Shown here one piece after another: positions 10,374 to 18,526 of a stretch of DNA of 64,000 bases. Within the stretch, counting starts at the first letter, position 1, and the number at the start of each line of letters is the position of its first letter. Below the pieces are notes generated by a model. The model searched no databases. It was not told the origin of the DNA and was given only the letters and a program-made list of their open reading frames with translations. Both the position numbers and the translations under genes were made by a program. The stretch covers positions 124,001 to 188,000 of the forward strand of contig NZ_JAOBQJ010000004.1 of NCBI RefSeq assembly GCF_026162425.1, given 5' to 3'. The stretch is from Flexivirga meconopsidis. Its GTDB lineage: Bacteria; Actinomycetota; Actinomycetes; Actinomycetales; Dermatophilaceae.

Positions 10374-10865
10374 ATGCCGCAGGTGACTGCCGACGCGTGG
10401 GTGCCGGTGACCCCGGATGTCGCCTTCGCGGTCAGTCAGACCACCGGCGAGGTGCGGCTGCGCTGGGACCCGTTCATCCGCAGCCAGCGCCTGCTCGATG
10501 CGCAGCGGCCGGGGGTCGGCGTGCACACGCTGACCAAGGCCCGTGTCGGGCCGTCGATGATCAGCCGTTACGTCTCCTTCCGTCCGCCGACCAGTGTCGG
10601 CATGACGATGGAGAAGGGGCCCTGGTTCTTCGAATCCTTCGGTGGCGGTTGGCGATTCACGCCGCGGGAGCGTGACGGCCAGCAGGGCAGCCTCGCCCGC
10701 TGGAAGTACACCTACGCGGTCCGGCCGGCCTGGTTGCGCCCGCTTGCGGAGCCGATCGGGCAGTGGTTGCTCGGCCGCGAGATCCGGCGCCGCATCGCTG
10801 CCTTTGCGTGCGCGTGTGCGGACCCGGTCGTGCTGGCGGCAGCTCGCGACGGCGCCGACCGCTAG
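10374..10865 (+). CDS. SRPBCC family protein
   Basis: Protein of 163 residues with the helix-grip pattern of START/polyketide-cyclase-like proteins (PVTPDVAFAV at the N-terminus and a PAWLRPLAEPIGQWLLGREI C-terminal helix). It starts 3 bases after the VWA stop, so it is probably the third gene of the MoxR-VWA operon. MoxR, VWA and SRPBCC proteins also meet in CO dehydrogenase maturation (CoxD, CoxE, CoxG), but no dehydrogenase subunit lies here. The stop codon is part of a perfect stem-loop. Confidence 0.65.
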   Translation: MPQVTADAWVPVTPDVAFAVSQTTGEVRLRWDPFIRSQRLLDAQRPGVGVHTLTKARVGPSMISRYVSFRPPTSVGMTMEKGPWFFESFGGGWRFTPRERDGQQGSLARWKYTYAVRPAWLRPLAEPIGQWLLGREIRRRIAAFACACADPVVLAAARDGADR

Positions 10866-10898
10866 ACACTTCGTGCGCCATGCCGCACGTTGTGTCTA
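10863..10898 (+). terminator. stem-loop at the end of the MoxR operon
   Basis: TAGACAC (10863-10869) pairs with GTGTCTA (10892-10898), and the inner arms GTGCG and CGCAC pair around a 6-base loop. The stop codon TAG is the first part of the stem. There is no T-run, so this may be a Rho-independent-like or processing hairpin. Confidence 0.5.
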
Positions 10899-10905
10899 AC
10901 CGAAC

Positions 10906-10958
10906 GCGCAACTAGACGGTTGCGCATCTGGGCGGATATGTGCAACCGTGAAGTTGCA
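10906..10958. promoter_or_regulatory. cluster of GTTGC inverted repeats before the SRPBCC-ArsR operon
   Basis: Three nested palindromes share a GTTGC/GCAAC core: GCGCAAC-N6-GTTGCGC (10906-10925), ACGGTTGCGCA (10916-10926) facing TGTGCAACCGT (10939-10949), and TGCAAC-N6-GTTGCA (10941-10958). They end 32 bases before the SRPBCC start. The operon encodes an ArsR-type regulator, which makes autoregulation here a good hypothesis. Confidence 0.5.
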
Positions 10959-10990
10959 TCATTCGCCATACGCAACAGCTGGGAGCAGTC

Positions 10991-11428
10991 ATGCAGGACG
11001 CCATCGAAGACCGGATCGACATCGACGCGACGGCCGCCGCGGTGTGGAAGCTGGTGAGTGAGCCGGGGTGGTGGATCAACGACGGCACCTATCGCGAGCA
11101 CCGCATCGAGGAGCGGGACGGCATGGTGATCGTCACCGACCCGGAGCACGGCGTCTTCCCGCTGGTGATCGCCGACTCCGACGAGCCGCGCTACATCGCC
11201 TTCCGCTGGCTGGAGCGCGACGGCGTGGCGAGGGCGGACGGTCCTGGCACGCTGACCGAGTTCTGGCTCGACGAGCGTCCCGGCGGTGTCACGCTGCGGG
11301 TCCGCGAGAGCGGCTTCGCCTCGCTGGGCAAGCCGGAGGCGGACCTGCTGGCCCACCTCGCCGACAACACCTCGGGCTGGCGGCAGGAGCTCGACGTCGC
11401 GCGTCGTCACATCGAGGCGAACGCGTGA
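10991..11428 (+). CDS. SRPBCC/AHSA1-type domain protein
   Basis: Protein of 145 residues with the AHSA1-like pattern: N-terminal strand EDRIDIDATAAAVWKLV, a central RYIAFRW strand and a C-terminal helix. Such proteins bind hydrophobic ligands and are frequently paired with ArsR regulators, as here. The gene overlaps the regulator start by a GTGA junction, so the two are translationally coupled. A GGGAG sequence just upstream serves as ribosome binding site. The ligand is unknown. Confidence 0.8.
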   Translation: MQDAIEDRIDIDATAAAVWKLVSEPGWWINDGTYREHRIEERDGMVIVTDPEHGVFPLVIADSDEPRYIAFRWLERDGVARADGPGTLTEFWLDERPGGVTLRVRESGFASLGKPEADLLAHLADNTSGWRQELDVARRHIEANA

Positions 11429-11730
11429 GCGCCGCGCCGGTGTTCGCCGCACTGGGCGACCAGCAGCGGCTCGACCTGCTGGACCGGCTGACCGAGCAGC
11501 CGGCCACCGCGACGCGGCTCGCCGCGCCGCTCGCGATCTCGCGCCAGGCCGTGGTCAAGCACCTGCAGGTGCTGCAGGAGGCCGGGCTGGTGCGGTCGAC
11601 CAGGCACGGCCGCGACGTCGTGTATGACGTCGACGCCGGCGGCCTGCAGCAGCCGCAGGACTGGCTGGCCGCGCACCGCGCAGCCTGGAACCGCAGGTTG
11701 CGCGACCTCAAGGCACGCGCCGAGCAGTAG
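11425..11730 (+). CDS. ArsR family transcriptional regulator
   Basis: Small winged-helix repressor of 101 residues: FAALGDQQRLDLLDRLTE, then the recognition region ATRLAAPLAISRQAVVKHLQ and the wing STRHGRDVVYDVD. No cysteine pair of the metal-sensing type is visible, so this is more likely the non-metal subgroup that pairs with SRPBCC genes. It starts at a GTG that overlaps the upstream stop. The palindrome cluster upstream of the operon is its probable operator. Confidence 0.85.
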   Translation: MSAAPVFAALGDQQRLDLLDRLTEQPATATRLAAPLAISRQAVVKHLQVLQEAGLVRSTRHGRDVVYDVDAGGLQQPQDWLAAHRAAWNRRLRDLKARAEQ

Positions 11731-11748
11731 TTGGCGCGGGGTGCCATT

Positions 11749-11763
11749 TTCTGCGATGCAGAA
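11749..11763. promoter_or_regulatory. inverted repeat upstream of DoxX gene
   Basis: TTCTGC-GAT-GCAGAA is a perfect 6-bp inverted repeat 83 bases before the DoxX start; another TTCTGC half-site lies at 11802-11807. It could be an operator or the base of a weak terminator for the ArsR gene. Confidence 0.3.
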
Positions 11764-11845
11764 CACAGCGCGGATCGGAACGCGGTCCGACGCATCAGCC
11801 GTTCTGCGGGTTGAATCATCAACAACACACCGAAGGACGCCTCCG

Positions 11846-12316
11846 ATGCGCTTGCTGAGTTCATATCCCCGACCCGTCCGCGACGTCGCACTCCTCGTGG
11901 GGCGCGTGCTACTCGGCGTCATCTTCGTCGCCCACGGGTGGCAGAAGCTCAACACCAACGGCATGGACGCAACCGCGAAAGGCTTTGCCGGGATGGACAT
12001 TCCGGCTCCGACCGCTTCGGCCTGGTTTGCCGCGCTCGTCGAACTCGGTGGCGGTGCGCTCCTGATCCTCGGCGCCTTCACCGCGGTGGCCGGCACGCTC
12101 CTCGCGGTCAACATGGCGGGCGCGGCGTGGTTCGCGCACGTCGACAACGGGCTCTTCCTGCCGTCCGGCTGGGAGTTCGTCGCGGCGCTCGGGGCGGGTG
12201 CCCTGGCCTTCGCCGCTTGGGGCGCGGGCCGGTTCAGTGTCGACCACCTGCTGAGCGGTTCCGCCGCGCAGGCGGTCGGGCCGCTCCGCCGCAGCAGGGC
12301 TGCGGCGGAGCTGTGA
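11846..12316 (+). CDS. DoxX family membrane protein
   Basis: Protein of 156 residues with four predicted membrane segments. It begins with the family pattern LLVGRVLLGVIFVAHGWQKL and continues with a second helix after FAGMDIPAP, as in DoxX/SURF4-like proteins. Members are linked to redox or thiol stress protection and quinone-associated functions. The long upstream frame extension overlaps the ArsR gene and is rejected; the ATG at 11846 gives the usual length. It is convergent with the lysozyme-like gene. Confidence 0.85.
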   Translation: MRLLSSYPRPVRDVALLVGRVLLGVIFVAHGWQKLNTNGMDATAKGFAGMDIPAPTASAWFAALVELGGGALLILGAFTAVAGTLLAVNMAGAAWFAHVDNGLFLPSGWEFVAALGAGALAFAAWGAGRFSVDHLLSGSAAQAVGPLRRSRAAAEL

Positions 12317-12332
12317 GGACCCCTCCGGCCGA

Positions 12333-12908
12333 TCAGGTGTGGCGGTTGTACACCTGCTGGGCGTAGGTGACCCGCTTGTCCGTCATACAGGTGCCGCAGC
12401 CCTCGAACTTGTTCTGGAAGGCGAGCACGGCGCCGCGGATCGCGGTCGCACCCTTGAGTTGGGCCAGGCCGTAGTAGCTGTAGGTGTTCAGCTCGTACCA
12501 GGTGAACTTCAACTGGGCGTTGAGGTTCCAGCGCGAGACACCGCCGGCCTTGTTGGCGGCATACCAGACCATGTTGTCCCGGGCGTAACGATCCCAGCGG
12601 CCGCCGACCGACCACTGGGCGATGCCGCGGCCCGCTCCACCTGCCTGCTGGGCGTTCGGGTTGACGCCGGACTCCTGGGTCAGGTTGCCGACGACACCGG
12701 CGGCCTGCCGCTTGGTCAGCCCCTTGCCGACGAAGAAGTTGAAGGCCGTGTCCTGGTTCGCGGTCGAAACGGCCAGGGTGGCCACCGAGGCGTTCGGGCT
12801 CATACCGGCTGCGTTCACGTGGGTGTCGGCGGCAAGCGCGGGGCCGGCAGCGGTCGCCGCTGCGACCAGGGTCGCGCAGCCGATCGTGAGTCGTCGGGTC
12901 AGTTGCAT
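12333..12908 (-). CDS. secreted phage-tail-lysozyme domain protein
   Basis: Protein of 191 residues with a signal peptide: MQLTRR, a hydrophobic core and an Ala-rich cleavage region ending near ALA at about residue 27. The mature part matches the phage tail tip lysozyme fold: [27 protein letters not shown] with a likely catalytic Glu, then [13 protein letters not shown]. It should cleave peptidoglycan outside the membrane, perhaps for wall remodelling. The start is chosen because an AAGGAG sequence lies shortly upstream and the N-terminus is a clean signal peptide. No phage genes surround it. Confidence 0.8.
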   Translation of the reverse strand: MQLTRRLTIGCATLVAAATAAGPALAADTHVNAAGMSPNASVATLAVSTANQDTAFNFFVGKGLTKRQAAGVVGNLTQESGVNPNAQQAGGAGRGIAQWSVGGRWDRYARDNMVWYAANKAGGVSRWNLNAQLKFTWYELNTYSYYGLAQLKGATAIRGAVLAFQNKFEGCGTCMTDKRVTYAQQVYNRHT

Positions 12909-12959
12909 CTCGCGCACTCCTTGTTCGGGGTATGACGGGACCACACCTTGCCCGGTGGC

Positions 12960-12999
12960 GCTGCGAATCGACTGCTCCGGTCCGGCGTTTCGTCGCAGC
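12960..12999 (-). other. possible stem-loop in the leader of the lysozyme-like gene
   Basis: GCTGCGA (12960-12966) and TCGCAGC (12993-12999) can pair, enclosing a GC-rich 26-base loop region. It lies 50-90 bases upstream of the lysozyme-like gene on the minus strand. I considered a c-di-AMP riboswitch but could not match its conserved elements. Confidence 0.2.
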
Positions 13000-13045
13000 G
13001 GACTCGCAGTGGGCCTCGGGTGAGGGGTGTGCCACCCTTGCCCGG

Positions 13046-13657
13046 GTGGAACCGCTGATCGGAGTGCTCGCCGTGCAGGGCGACGTGCGCGAGCATGTGC
13101 GCGCGCTGGAGGCGGCCGGGGCGCGGACCCGCACCGTGCGCCGCCCCGGCGAGCTCGACGCGCTGGACGGCATTGTGCTGCCCGGCGGGGAGTCGACCAC
13201 GATGGACAAGCTGCTGCGGGCGTTCGAGCTGCGCGACCCGCTGCGGGCCGCCATCGCGGCGGGACTGCCGGCATACGGCTCTTGCGCGGGGATGATCCTG
13301 CTCGCCGACCGGGTGCTCGACGCGACGTCCGATCAGCAGACGCTCGGCGGTCTCGATGTGACCGTACGACGCAACGCCTTCGGCCGGCAGGTCGACTCCT
13401 TCGAGGAGGACCTCGACATGCCGGCGGTCGCCGATGACGGCGCCCCGGTGCGGGCGGTGTTCATCCGGGCTCCGTGGGTCGAGGCGGTCGGGCAGGGCGT
13501 CGACGTGCTCGGCACGGTCGCCACCGGGCCGGCCGCCGGGAGGATCGTCGCGGTGCGTCAGGCGGGGCTGCTCGCGACGTCGTTCCATCCCGAAGTCACT
13601 GGCGACGGGCGGGTGCACGAATACTTCGCCGGGATGGTGCGTTCGGCCAAGGGATAG
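13046..13657 (+). CDS. pdxT: pyridoxal 5'-phosphate synthase glutaminase subunit
   Basis: Class I glutamine amidotransferase of 203 residues that supplies ammonia to PdxS in vitamin B6 synthesis. The oxyanion motif PGGES is at 46-50, the nucleophile Cys80 is in YGSCAGM, and the triad is completed by His181 and Glu183 in SFHPE. The GTG at 13046 gives the family N-terminus [12 protein letters not shown]. The YebC family gene follows, as is usual in actinobacteria, but pdxS, normally just upstream, is not in the window. Confidence 0.93.
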   Translation: MEPLIGVLAVQGDVREHVRALEAAGARTRTVRRPGELDALDGIVLPGGESTTMDKLLRAFELRDPLRAAIAAGLPAYGSCAGMILLADRVLDATSDQQTLGGLDVTVRRNAFGRQVDSFEEDLDMPAVADDGAPVRAVFIRAPWVEAVGQGVDVLGTVATGPAAGRIVAVRQAGLLATSFHPEVTGDGRVHEYFAGMVRSAKG

Positions 13658-13660
13658 GAT
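13655..13660 (+). promoter_or_regulatory. candidate -10 element of the YebC gene
   Basis: TAGGAT at the end of pdxT fits an actinobacterial -10 hexamer and would place the start of transcription around 13667, some 65 bases before the gene. No clear -35 is seen. Confidence 0.35.
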
Positions 13661-13731
13661 CGCAGGCCGGACGAGCCACACCGGCCACGAGATCTTTCGT
13701 CAGAGCAAGTACGGCACCAAAAGAGGGATGT

Positions 13732-14502
13732 ATGAGCGGTCACTCCAAGTGGGCGACAACCAAGCACAAGAAGGCAGCGATCGACGCGAAGCGCGGCAAG
13801 CTCTTCGCCAAGCTGATCAAGAACATCGAGGTCGCGGCGCGCTCCGGCGGGGGCGACCCGGCGGGCAACCCGACGCTGTTCGACGCCATCCAGAAGGCCA
13901 AGAAGTCCAGCGTCCCCAACGACAACATCGACCGCGCGGTCAAGCGTGGCTCCGGCGCGGAGTCCGGTGGCGCTGACTACCAGGCGCTGACCTACGAGGG
14001 TTACGCGCCCGGCGGGGTCGCGCTGCTCATCGAGTGCCTCACCGACAACAAGAACCGCGCCGTCGCCGAGGTGCGCACCGCGCTGTCCAAGAACGGCGGG
14101 TCGATGGGCGAATCCGGCTCCGTCGCCTTCATGTTCAACCGCAAGGGCGTCGTCATCGTCCCCAAGAAGCAGCCGAGCGGTGAGGCAACCGAGGACGGCC
14201 TGCTGGAGATCGTGCTCGACTCCGGGGCCGAGGAGGTCAACGACCTCGGCGAGTCCTTCGAGGTGGTCTCGGAGGCGACCGACCTGGTTGCGGTGCGTGA
14301 GTCGCTGCAGGCGGCCGGCGTCGACTACGACTCCGCCGACTCCTCCTGGCTGCCGAGCGTCGAGGTGCCGCTGGACAAGGACGGGGCCAAGAAGATGTTC
14401 CGCATCATCGAGGCGCTCGAGGACAGCGACGACGTGCAGAACGTCTACGCCAACGGTGACGTTTCGGACGAGGTGCTGGCCGAGCTCGACGGCGAGGACT
14501 GA
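13732..14502 (+). CDS. YebC/PmpR family DNA-binding regulator or translation factor
   Basis: Protein of 256 residues, the usual length of the TACO1/YebC family. It begins with the hallmark [21 protein letters not shown] and contains [13 protein letters not shown] and [19 protein letters not shown]. Members act as regulators or help ribosomes pass difficult sequences. The ATG at 13732 is preferred because the canonical N-terminus starts there and AGAGGG lies just before. It stands between pdxT and ruvCAB, the conserved actinobacterial arrangement, here with a serine hydrolase gene inserted. Confidence 0.92.
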   Translation: MSGHSKWATTKHKKAAIDAKRGKLFAKLIKNIEVAARSGGGDPAGNPTLFDAIQKAKKSSVPNDNIDRAVKRGSGAESGGADYQALTYEGYAPGGVALLIECLTDNKNRAVAEVRTALSKNGGSMGESGSVAFMFNRKGVVIVPKKQPSGEATEDGLLEIVLDSGAEEVNDLGESFEVVSEATDLVAVRESLQAAGVDYDSADSSWLPSVEVPLDKDGAKKMFRIIEALEDSDDVQNVYANGDVSDEVLAELDGED

Positions 14503-14505
14503 CCG

Positions 14506-15918
14506 GTGGTGCCCGCCCTGCCACGGGCCACGCCCGACGAGCAGGGCGTCGACGCTGCCGCGATCGCAGGGCTGCTCGACGCGCTGGCCGCAGGCGGCGT
14601 CGAGCTGCACAGCCTCATGCTGATGCGGCACGGCACCGTCGTCGCAGAGGCCCACTGGGCGCCATACGAGGAGGAGCAGGTCAACCTGCTCTACTCGCTG
14701 AGCAAGAGCTTCGTCAGTGCGGCCGCGGGAATCGCGGTGTCGGAGAAGCGATTTCGGTATGACGACCGAGTCGTCGATCTGGTGCCGGAGCTGGTGCCGC
14801 AGGACATCGGCGAGCACTGGCGCGAGGTCACCGTCCGTGACTGCCTGCGGATGGCGACCGGTCACCTCGACGATCCGGTCCTGTATGCCGAGGCCGACTG
14901 GCTCGCGGCGTTCCTGCGGCTGCCGCCGGACTGGGCACCGGGCAGTGTCTTCACCTACAACCAGTTCGCCACCCACACGGTGGCGCGGCTCGTCGAGGCG
15001 AGCGCCGGCGAACGACTGGTCGACTACCTGCGGCCGCGGCTGTTCGAACCACTCGGTGTCGGTCACGCCGGCTGGTTCACCGACGGGCACGGGCACGACG
15101 CCGGATTCTCGGGCCTGCACGTCTCCACCGACGCGATCGCGCGCTTCGGCCAGTTGCTCCTGCAGCGCGGCGAGTGGGACGGCCGGCAGCTCGTGCCGGC
15201 CGAATGGGTCGACGAAGCGACGTCGATCCAGATGCCGAACGACCTCGCGCACCGCAGGCCCGGAGTGGACGCGGACGAGCTGCCCGTGGATTGGGCACAG
15301 GGGTACGGCTACCAGTTCTGGATGTGCCGCAACGGTTTTCGCGGAGACGGCGCGTATGGGCAGTTCTGCCTGGTGCTGCCGGAGCAGGACGCCGTGCTGG
15401 CGCTGACCTCTGAGACGACTGACATGCAGCGCGTGCTGGATGCCGTGTGGCAGCACCTGCTGCCGGGCCTGTCCGGCGATGCCGGTGCGGGGTCGGCCGA
15501 TGCCGACGCAGCGCTCGCGACCCGACTGGCCGAGGTCGCGATCCCGCTGCCGCCGAACGACCGCTCCGGCGACGGCTTCGAGCCGGTTGCTCGCACCAGC
15601 GGGGACGCGGCTGCCTCGGTCGACTCCGTCGCGCTGCGACGCGAGGGCACCGGCTGGGTTGCCGATTTCCGCCACGGCGACCGCGTCCGGCAGCTGCCGA
15701 TCGGTGACGGGCAGTGGGTCGCGGGCGACTGGACGGACGGAGTGCCGTTCCGGTCCGCGGGCGGCTTCGTCGATGGCCGGTTCCGCGCCCAGCTGCGGAT
15801 GATCCAGACCCCACACACGATCGAGCTGTCGGTCGACGCGGCCGCCGGGACGGCGTGCTTGCAGTGGAGCCAGCCGCCGCTGCACGGCCCGGAGCCGTCT
15901 TTTCACCGCCTCCGGTAG
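14506..15918 (+). CDS. beta-lactamase-like serine hydrolase
   Basis: Protein of 470 residues of the class C beta-lactamase/esterase fold. The SxxK motif is SLSK in LLYSLSKSFVS, the second motif is the TYNQF segment, and the region GYGYQFWM precedes the third motif. No signal peptide is seen, so it is probably cytoplasmic and acts as an esterase or peptidase rather than giving drug resistance. The last 130 residues form a beta-rich extra domain. It starts with GTG 3 bases after the YebC gene and interrupts the usual yebC-ruvC linkage. Confidence 0.85.
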   Translation: MVPALPRATPDEQGVDAAAIAGLLDALAAGGVELHSLMLMRHGTVVAEAHWAPYEEEQVNLLYSLSKSFVSAAAGIAVSEKRFRYDDRVVDLVPELVPQDIGEHWREVTVRDCLRMATGHLDDPVLYAEADWLAAFLRLPPDWAPGSVFTYNQFATHTVARLVEASAGERLVDYLRPRLFEPLGVGHAGWFTDGHGHDAGFSGLHVSTDAIARFGQLLLQRGEWDGRQLVPAEWVDEATSIQMPNDLAHRRPGVDADELPVDWAQGYGYQFWMCRNGFRGDGAYGQFCLVLPEQDAVLALTSETTDMQRVLDAVWQHLLPGLSGDAGAGSADADAALATRLAEVAIPLPPNDRSGDGFEPVARTSGDAAASVDSVALRREGTGWVADFRHGDRVRQLPIGDGQWVAGDWTDGVPFRSAGGFVDGRFRAQLRMIQTPHTIELSVDAAAGTACLQWSQPPLHGPEPSFHRLR

Positions 15919-15929
15919 TCCAGGGGTAG

Positions 15930-15955
15930 GGCGGTCGGGCTAGGCGGTCGGGCTA
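15930..15955. repeat. 13-bp tandem duplication
   Basis: GGCGGTCGGGCTA occurs twice in direct succession (15930-15942 and 15943-15955), just after the serine hydrolase stop. Confidence 0.8.
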
Positions 15956-15977
15956 GGGCGGGCGCGGCCGGCATTTC

Positions 15978-16045
15978 TCGACCCTCGGCAGACCAACACG
16001 CCGTGAGAGTCGCGATTTTCTGCGCGTCGCTATGCCGAGGGTCGA
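15978..16045. repeat. 13-bp inverted repeat element between serine hydrolase and ruvC
   Basis: TCGACCCTCGGCA (15978-15990) is exactly inverted as TGCCGAGGGTCGA (16033-16045), separated by 42 bases. The right arm is followed by CTTTT. It could fold into a long hairpin ending transcription of the upstream operon, or it could be a dispersed intergenic repeat element. It is not a coding region. Confidence 0.6.
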
Positions 16046-16125
16046 CTTTTGCCGGGGGCCGCGGGCCGGGGCGGTCCGGGCCGACGCGCCGCCCCCGCCT
16101 TCGCAGGTATGACGGGGGCTCCGCC

Positions 16126-16154
16126 TAAGCTGGACGCGCCGAACATATGTCGGA
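16126..16154 (+). promoter_or_regulatory. ruvCAB promoter with degenerate SOS box
   Basis: TAAGCT at 16126-16131 is a plausible -10. Just downstream, CCGAAC-ATAT-GTCGGA (16139-16154) resembles the actinobacterial LexA box TCGAAC-N4-GTTCGA at about 9 of 12 positions. The site overlaps the expected transcription start, a good place for repression. ruv genes are under LexA control in related bacteria. Confidence 0.4.
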
Positions 16155-16186
16155 CCCTGCCCGTCCCGAAGGAGATAGCCCCGCTC

Positions 16187-16723
16187 ATGCGCGTGCTCGG
16201 AGTCGACCCCGGCCTGACCCGGTGCGGGTTGGGCGTCGTCGAAGGCGGGATCGGCACGCCGTTGCGGATGATCGCCGTCGGCGTGATCCGCACCCCGGTC
16301 ACCGACGACCCGGCAGAGCGGCTGCTCAGCCTGCAGACCGAGATCGACGAGTGGATGGAGCGGCACGAGCCCGAGTCCGTTGCGGTGGAACGGGTCTTCG
16401 CCAAGGCCAACATCAAGGGGATCATGGGCACCGCGCAGGCCTCCGCCATACCCATGCTCGCGGCGGCGCGCCGCGGGCTGCCGCTCGCGCTGCACACCCC
16501 GAGCGAGGTGAAGGCTTCGGTGACCGGCAACGGCCGCGCCGACAAGGCCCAGGTCACCGCGATGGTCACCCGCATCCTGCGACTGCAGACCGCGCCCAAA
16601 CCCGCAGACGCCGCCGACGCGCTCGCGATCGCCATCTGCCAGGTATGGCGGGGCGGCGCGCAGGACCGGATCGCCGCCGCCGTCGCCCGCCAGCAGACGG
16701 CACTCCAGGCGGTCCGTCGATGA
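16187..16723 (+). CDS. ruvC: Holliday junction resolvase RuvC
   Basis: Endonuclease of 178 residues that cuts Holliday junctions made by RuvAB. Acidic active-site residues are Asp7 in GVDPGL, Glu68 in VAVERVF and the Asp pair in [14 protein letters not shown]. The ATG at 16187 starts the canonical MRVLGVDPG; an AAGGAGA lies upstream. The gene overlaps ruvA by an ATGA junction and leads the ruvCAB operon. Confidence 0.96.
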   Translation: MRVLGVDPGLTRCGLGVVEGGIGTPLRMIAVGVIRTPVTDDPAERLLSLQTEIDEWMERHEPESVAVERVFAKANIKGIMGTAQASAIPMLAAARRGLPLALHTPSEVKASVTGNGRADKAQVTAMVTRILRLQTAPKPADAADALAIAICQVWRGGAQDRIAAAVARQQTALQAVRR

Positions 16724-17316
16724 TTGCCAACCTGCGCGGCCCGGTGCTGCACGCCGGCCTCGACCAGGTCGTGGTCGACGTCGGGGGAGTGGGCTACCTG
16801 GTGCACACCACGCCCGGCACCGCCGCTGCTCTGCGACCCGGCCAGGAGGCCGACCTCTCGACCAGCCTCGTCGTGCGCGAGGACGCGCTCACCCTCTACG
16901 GCTTCGGCGGCACCGACGAGCGCGACCTCTTCGAGCTGGTGCAGACCGTCAGCGGCGTCGGCCCGCGAATCGCCTTGGCAATGCTCGCTGTTGCCGCCCC
17001 CGACGAGATCCGTGCCGCGATCGCCGAGGGTGACGTCCCGCGGCTGGTGAAGACGCCCGGCGTCGGCAAGAAGGGCGCCGAGCGCATCGTGCTCGAGCTC
17101 AAGGACAAGGTCGGCCCCGTCGTCGCATCGAGCGCGCCCGAGGCCCCGGCCGCGCCGACCTCGACCCAGCACGGACAGGTCAGCGAGGCACTGGTCGGTC
17201 TCGGCTGGTCGGCCAAGCAGGCCGACGACGCCGTCGCCAAGGTCGCCGCCGCCGACCCGGAGCTCACCGAGGTCTCCGCGCTGCTCAAGGCCGCGCTGCG
17301 CGAGCTGGGGCGCTGA
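16720..17316 (+). CDS. ruvA: Holliday junction branch migration protein RuvA
   Basis: Protein of 198 residues. The N-terminal OB domain begins MIANLRGPV; the two helix-hairpin-helix motifs are visible as [13 protein letters not shown] and [18 protein letters not shown]; a flexible Ala/Pro linker leads to the C-terminal domain [21 protein letters not shown], which contacts RuvB. It tetramerises on the junction. The start overlaps ruvC, and ruvB follows 3 bases after the stop. Confidence 0.96.
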   Translation: MIANLRGPVLHAGLDQVVVDVGGVGYLVHTTPGTAAALRPGQEADLSTSLVVREDALTLYGFGGTDERDLFELVQTVSGVGPRIALAMLAVAAPDEIRAAIAEGDVPRLVKTPGVGKKGAERIVLELKDKVGPVVASSAPEAPAAPTSTQHGQVSEALVGLGWSAKQADDAVAKVAAADPELTEVSALLKAALRELGR

Positions 17317-17319
17317 CCG

Positions 17320-18408
17320 GTGAGCGACGCCTACGACGACGAGTCCTACGACGCGACCGCACGCATCGTCGACCCCGGCGGGGACGACGAGGAACGCCGC
17401 ATCGAGGCCGCGCTGCGGCCCAAGAAGCTGGCCGACTTCCCAGGGCAGCCGCGGGTGCGCGACCAGCTCGGGCTGGTGCTCGAAGCGGCCCGGCGCCGGC
17501 AGAAGCCGCCGGACCACGTGCTGCTGTCCGGGCCGCCCGGCCTCGGCAAGACTTCGCTCGCGATGATCATCGCCGCCGAGCTGGAGCAGCCGATCCGGAT
17601 CACCAGCGGCCCGGCGATCCAGCACGCCGGCGACCTGGCCGCGATCCTGTCCTCGCTGGCCGAGGGCGAAGTGCTCTTCCTCGACGAGATCCACCGTATG
17701 GCGCGGCCCGCGGAGGAGATGCTCTACCTGGCGATGGAGGACTTCCGCGTCGACGTGATCGTCGGCAAGGGCCCCGGGGCCACCGCCATACCTCTCGAAC
17801 TGCCGCCGTTCACGGTCGTCGGCGCGACGACCCGGGCCGGTCTGCTACCGGCGCCGCTGCGTGACCGGTTCGGCTTCACCGGGCACCTGGACTTCTACGA
17901 CCCGGCCGACCTCGCGCAGATCGTCACCCGCAACGCCGGCCTGCTGGGCATCGAGACGACCCCGCAGGGCGTCGAGGAGATCGCCGGCCGGTCGCGGGGC
18001 ACCCCCCGCATCGCCAACCGGCTGCTGCGCCGGGTGCGCGACTACGCGCAGGTGCACGGTGCCGGGGTGCTCGACCGCGGCGCTGCCCGGGCGGCGCTCG
18101 ACCTCTTCGACGTCGACGAACAGGGGCTGGATCGGCTCGACCGCGCCGTCCTCGAGGCGCTCTGCCGGAGGTTCGGCGGCGGACCAGTGGGCCTGTCGAC
18201 ACTCGCGGTCGCGGTCGGTGAGGAGCCCGACACGGTCGAGACCGTCTCCGAGCCCTACCTGGTCCGCGAAGGCTACCTGGTGCGCACCCCGCGCGGCCGC
18301 GCTGCGTCGGCGGCGGCCTGGGAGCACCTGGGGCTCACGCCGCCCCCTGACGCGACGGGTATGCCGCAGCTGCCGATCGACGACAGCGGTGGTCGCTTCG
18401 GCGACTGA
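17320..18408 (+). CDS. ruvB: Holliday junction branch migration ATPase RuvB
   Basis: AAA+ motor of 362 residues that drives branch migration with RuvA. Walker A is GPPGLGKT at residues 71-78; Walker B is LFLDEIHR; the sensor-1 segment is [11 protein letters not shown]; the arginine finger region is LRDRFGF. The C-terminal winged helix contains [17 protein letters not shown]. It starts at a GTG. The N-terminus is extended by about 20 acidic residues, as in other actinobacteria. Confidence 0.96.
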   Translation: MSDAYDDESYDATARIVDPGGDDEERRIEAALRPKKLADFPGQPRVRDQLGLVLEAARRRQKPPDHVLLSGPPGLGKTSLAMIIAAELEQPIRITSGPAIQHAGDLAAILSSLAEGEVLFLDEIHRMARPAEEMLYLAMEDFRVDVIVGKGPGATAIPLELPPFTVVGATTRAGLLPAPLRDRFGFTGHLDFYDPADLAQIVTRNAGLLGIETTPQGVEEIAGRSRGTPRIANRLLRRVRDYAQVHGAGVLDRGAARAALDLFDVDEQGLDRLDRAVLEALCRRFGGGPVGLSTLAVAVGEEPDTVETVSEPYLVREGYLVRTPRGRAASAAAWEHLGLTPPPDATGMPQLPIDDSGGRFGD

Positions 18409-18414
18409 CGCCGC

Positions 18415-18440
18415 GCCCGCGCGCGGAACCTCGCGCGGGC
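18415..18440 (+). terminator. GC-rich hairpin after ruvB
   Basis: GCCCGCGCG (18415-18423) pairs perfectly with CGCGCGGGC (18432-18440) around an 8-base loop. It lies between ruvB and yajC. No T-run follows, as is common in high-GC genomes. Confidence 0.6.
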
Positions 18441-18526
18441 CTGCTCTCGTTGGGCATTAGACTCACCGGTCGGCTGTCATCGCGGGCAGTCACCGCACAC
18501 CTCGACCACCAAGGACTGACACCTCG

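Noticed and set aside
10863-10958. Relation between the GTTGC palindromes and the 51-bp array core
   Set aside because: They share ACGGTTGC, but length, spacing and flanks differ, and this short match is expected by chance.
12333-12908. Prophage remnant
   Set aside because: Only one phage-tail-lysozyme domain is present, with a signal peptide, and the neighbours are ordinary chromosomal genes.
12909-13045. c-di-AMP riboswitch upstream of the lysozyme-like gene
   Set aside because: A stem-loop exists, but I could not find the conserved riboswitch core sequences.
13558-15906. 782-residue reading frame on the minus strand
   Set aside because: It lies opposite pdxT, the YebC gene and the serine hydrolase, which have clear families. 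Its translation is low-complexity and typical of GC-rich shadow frames.
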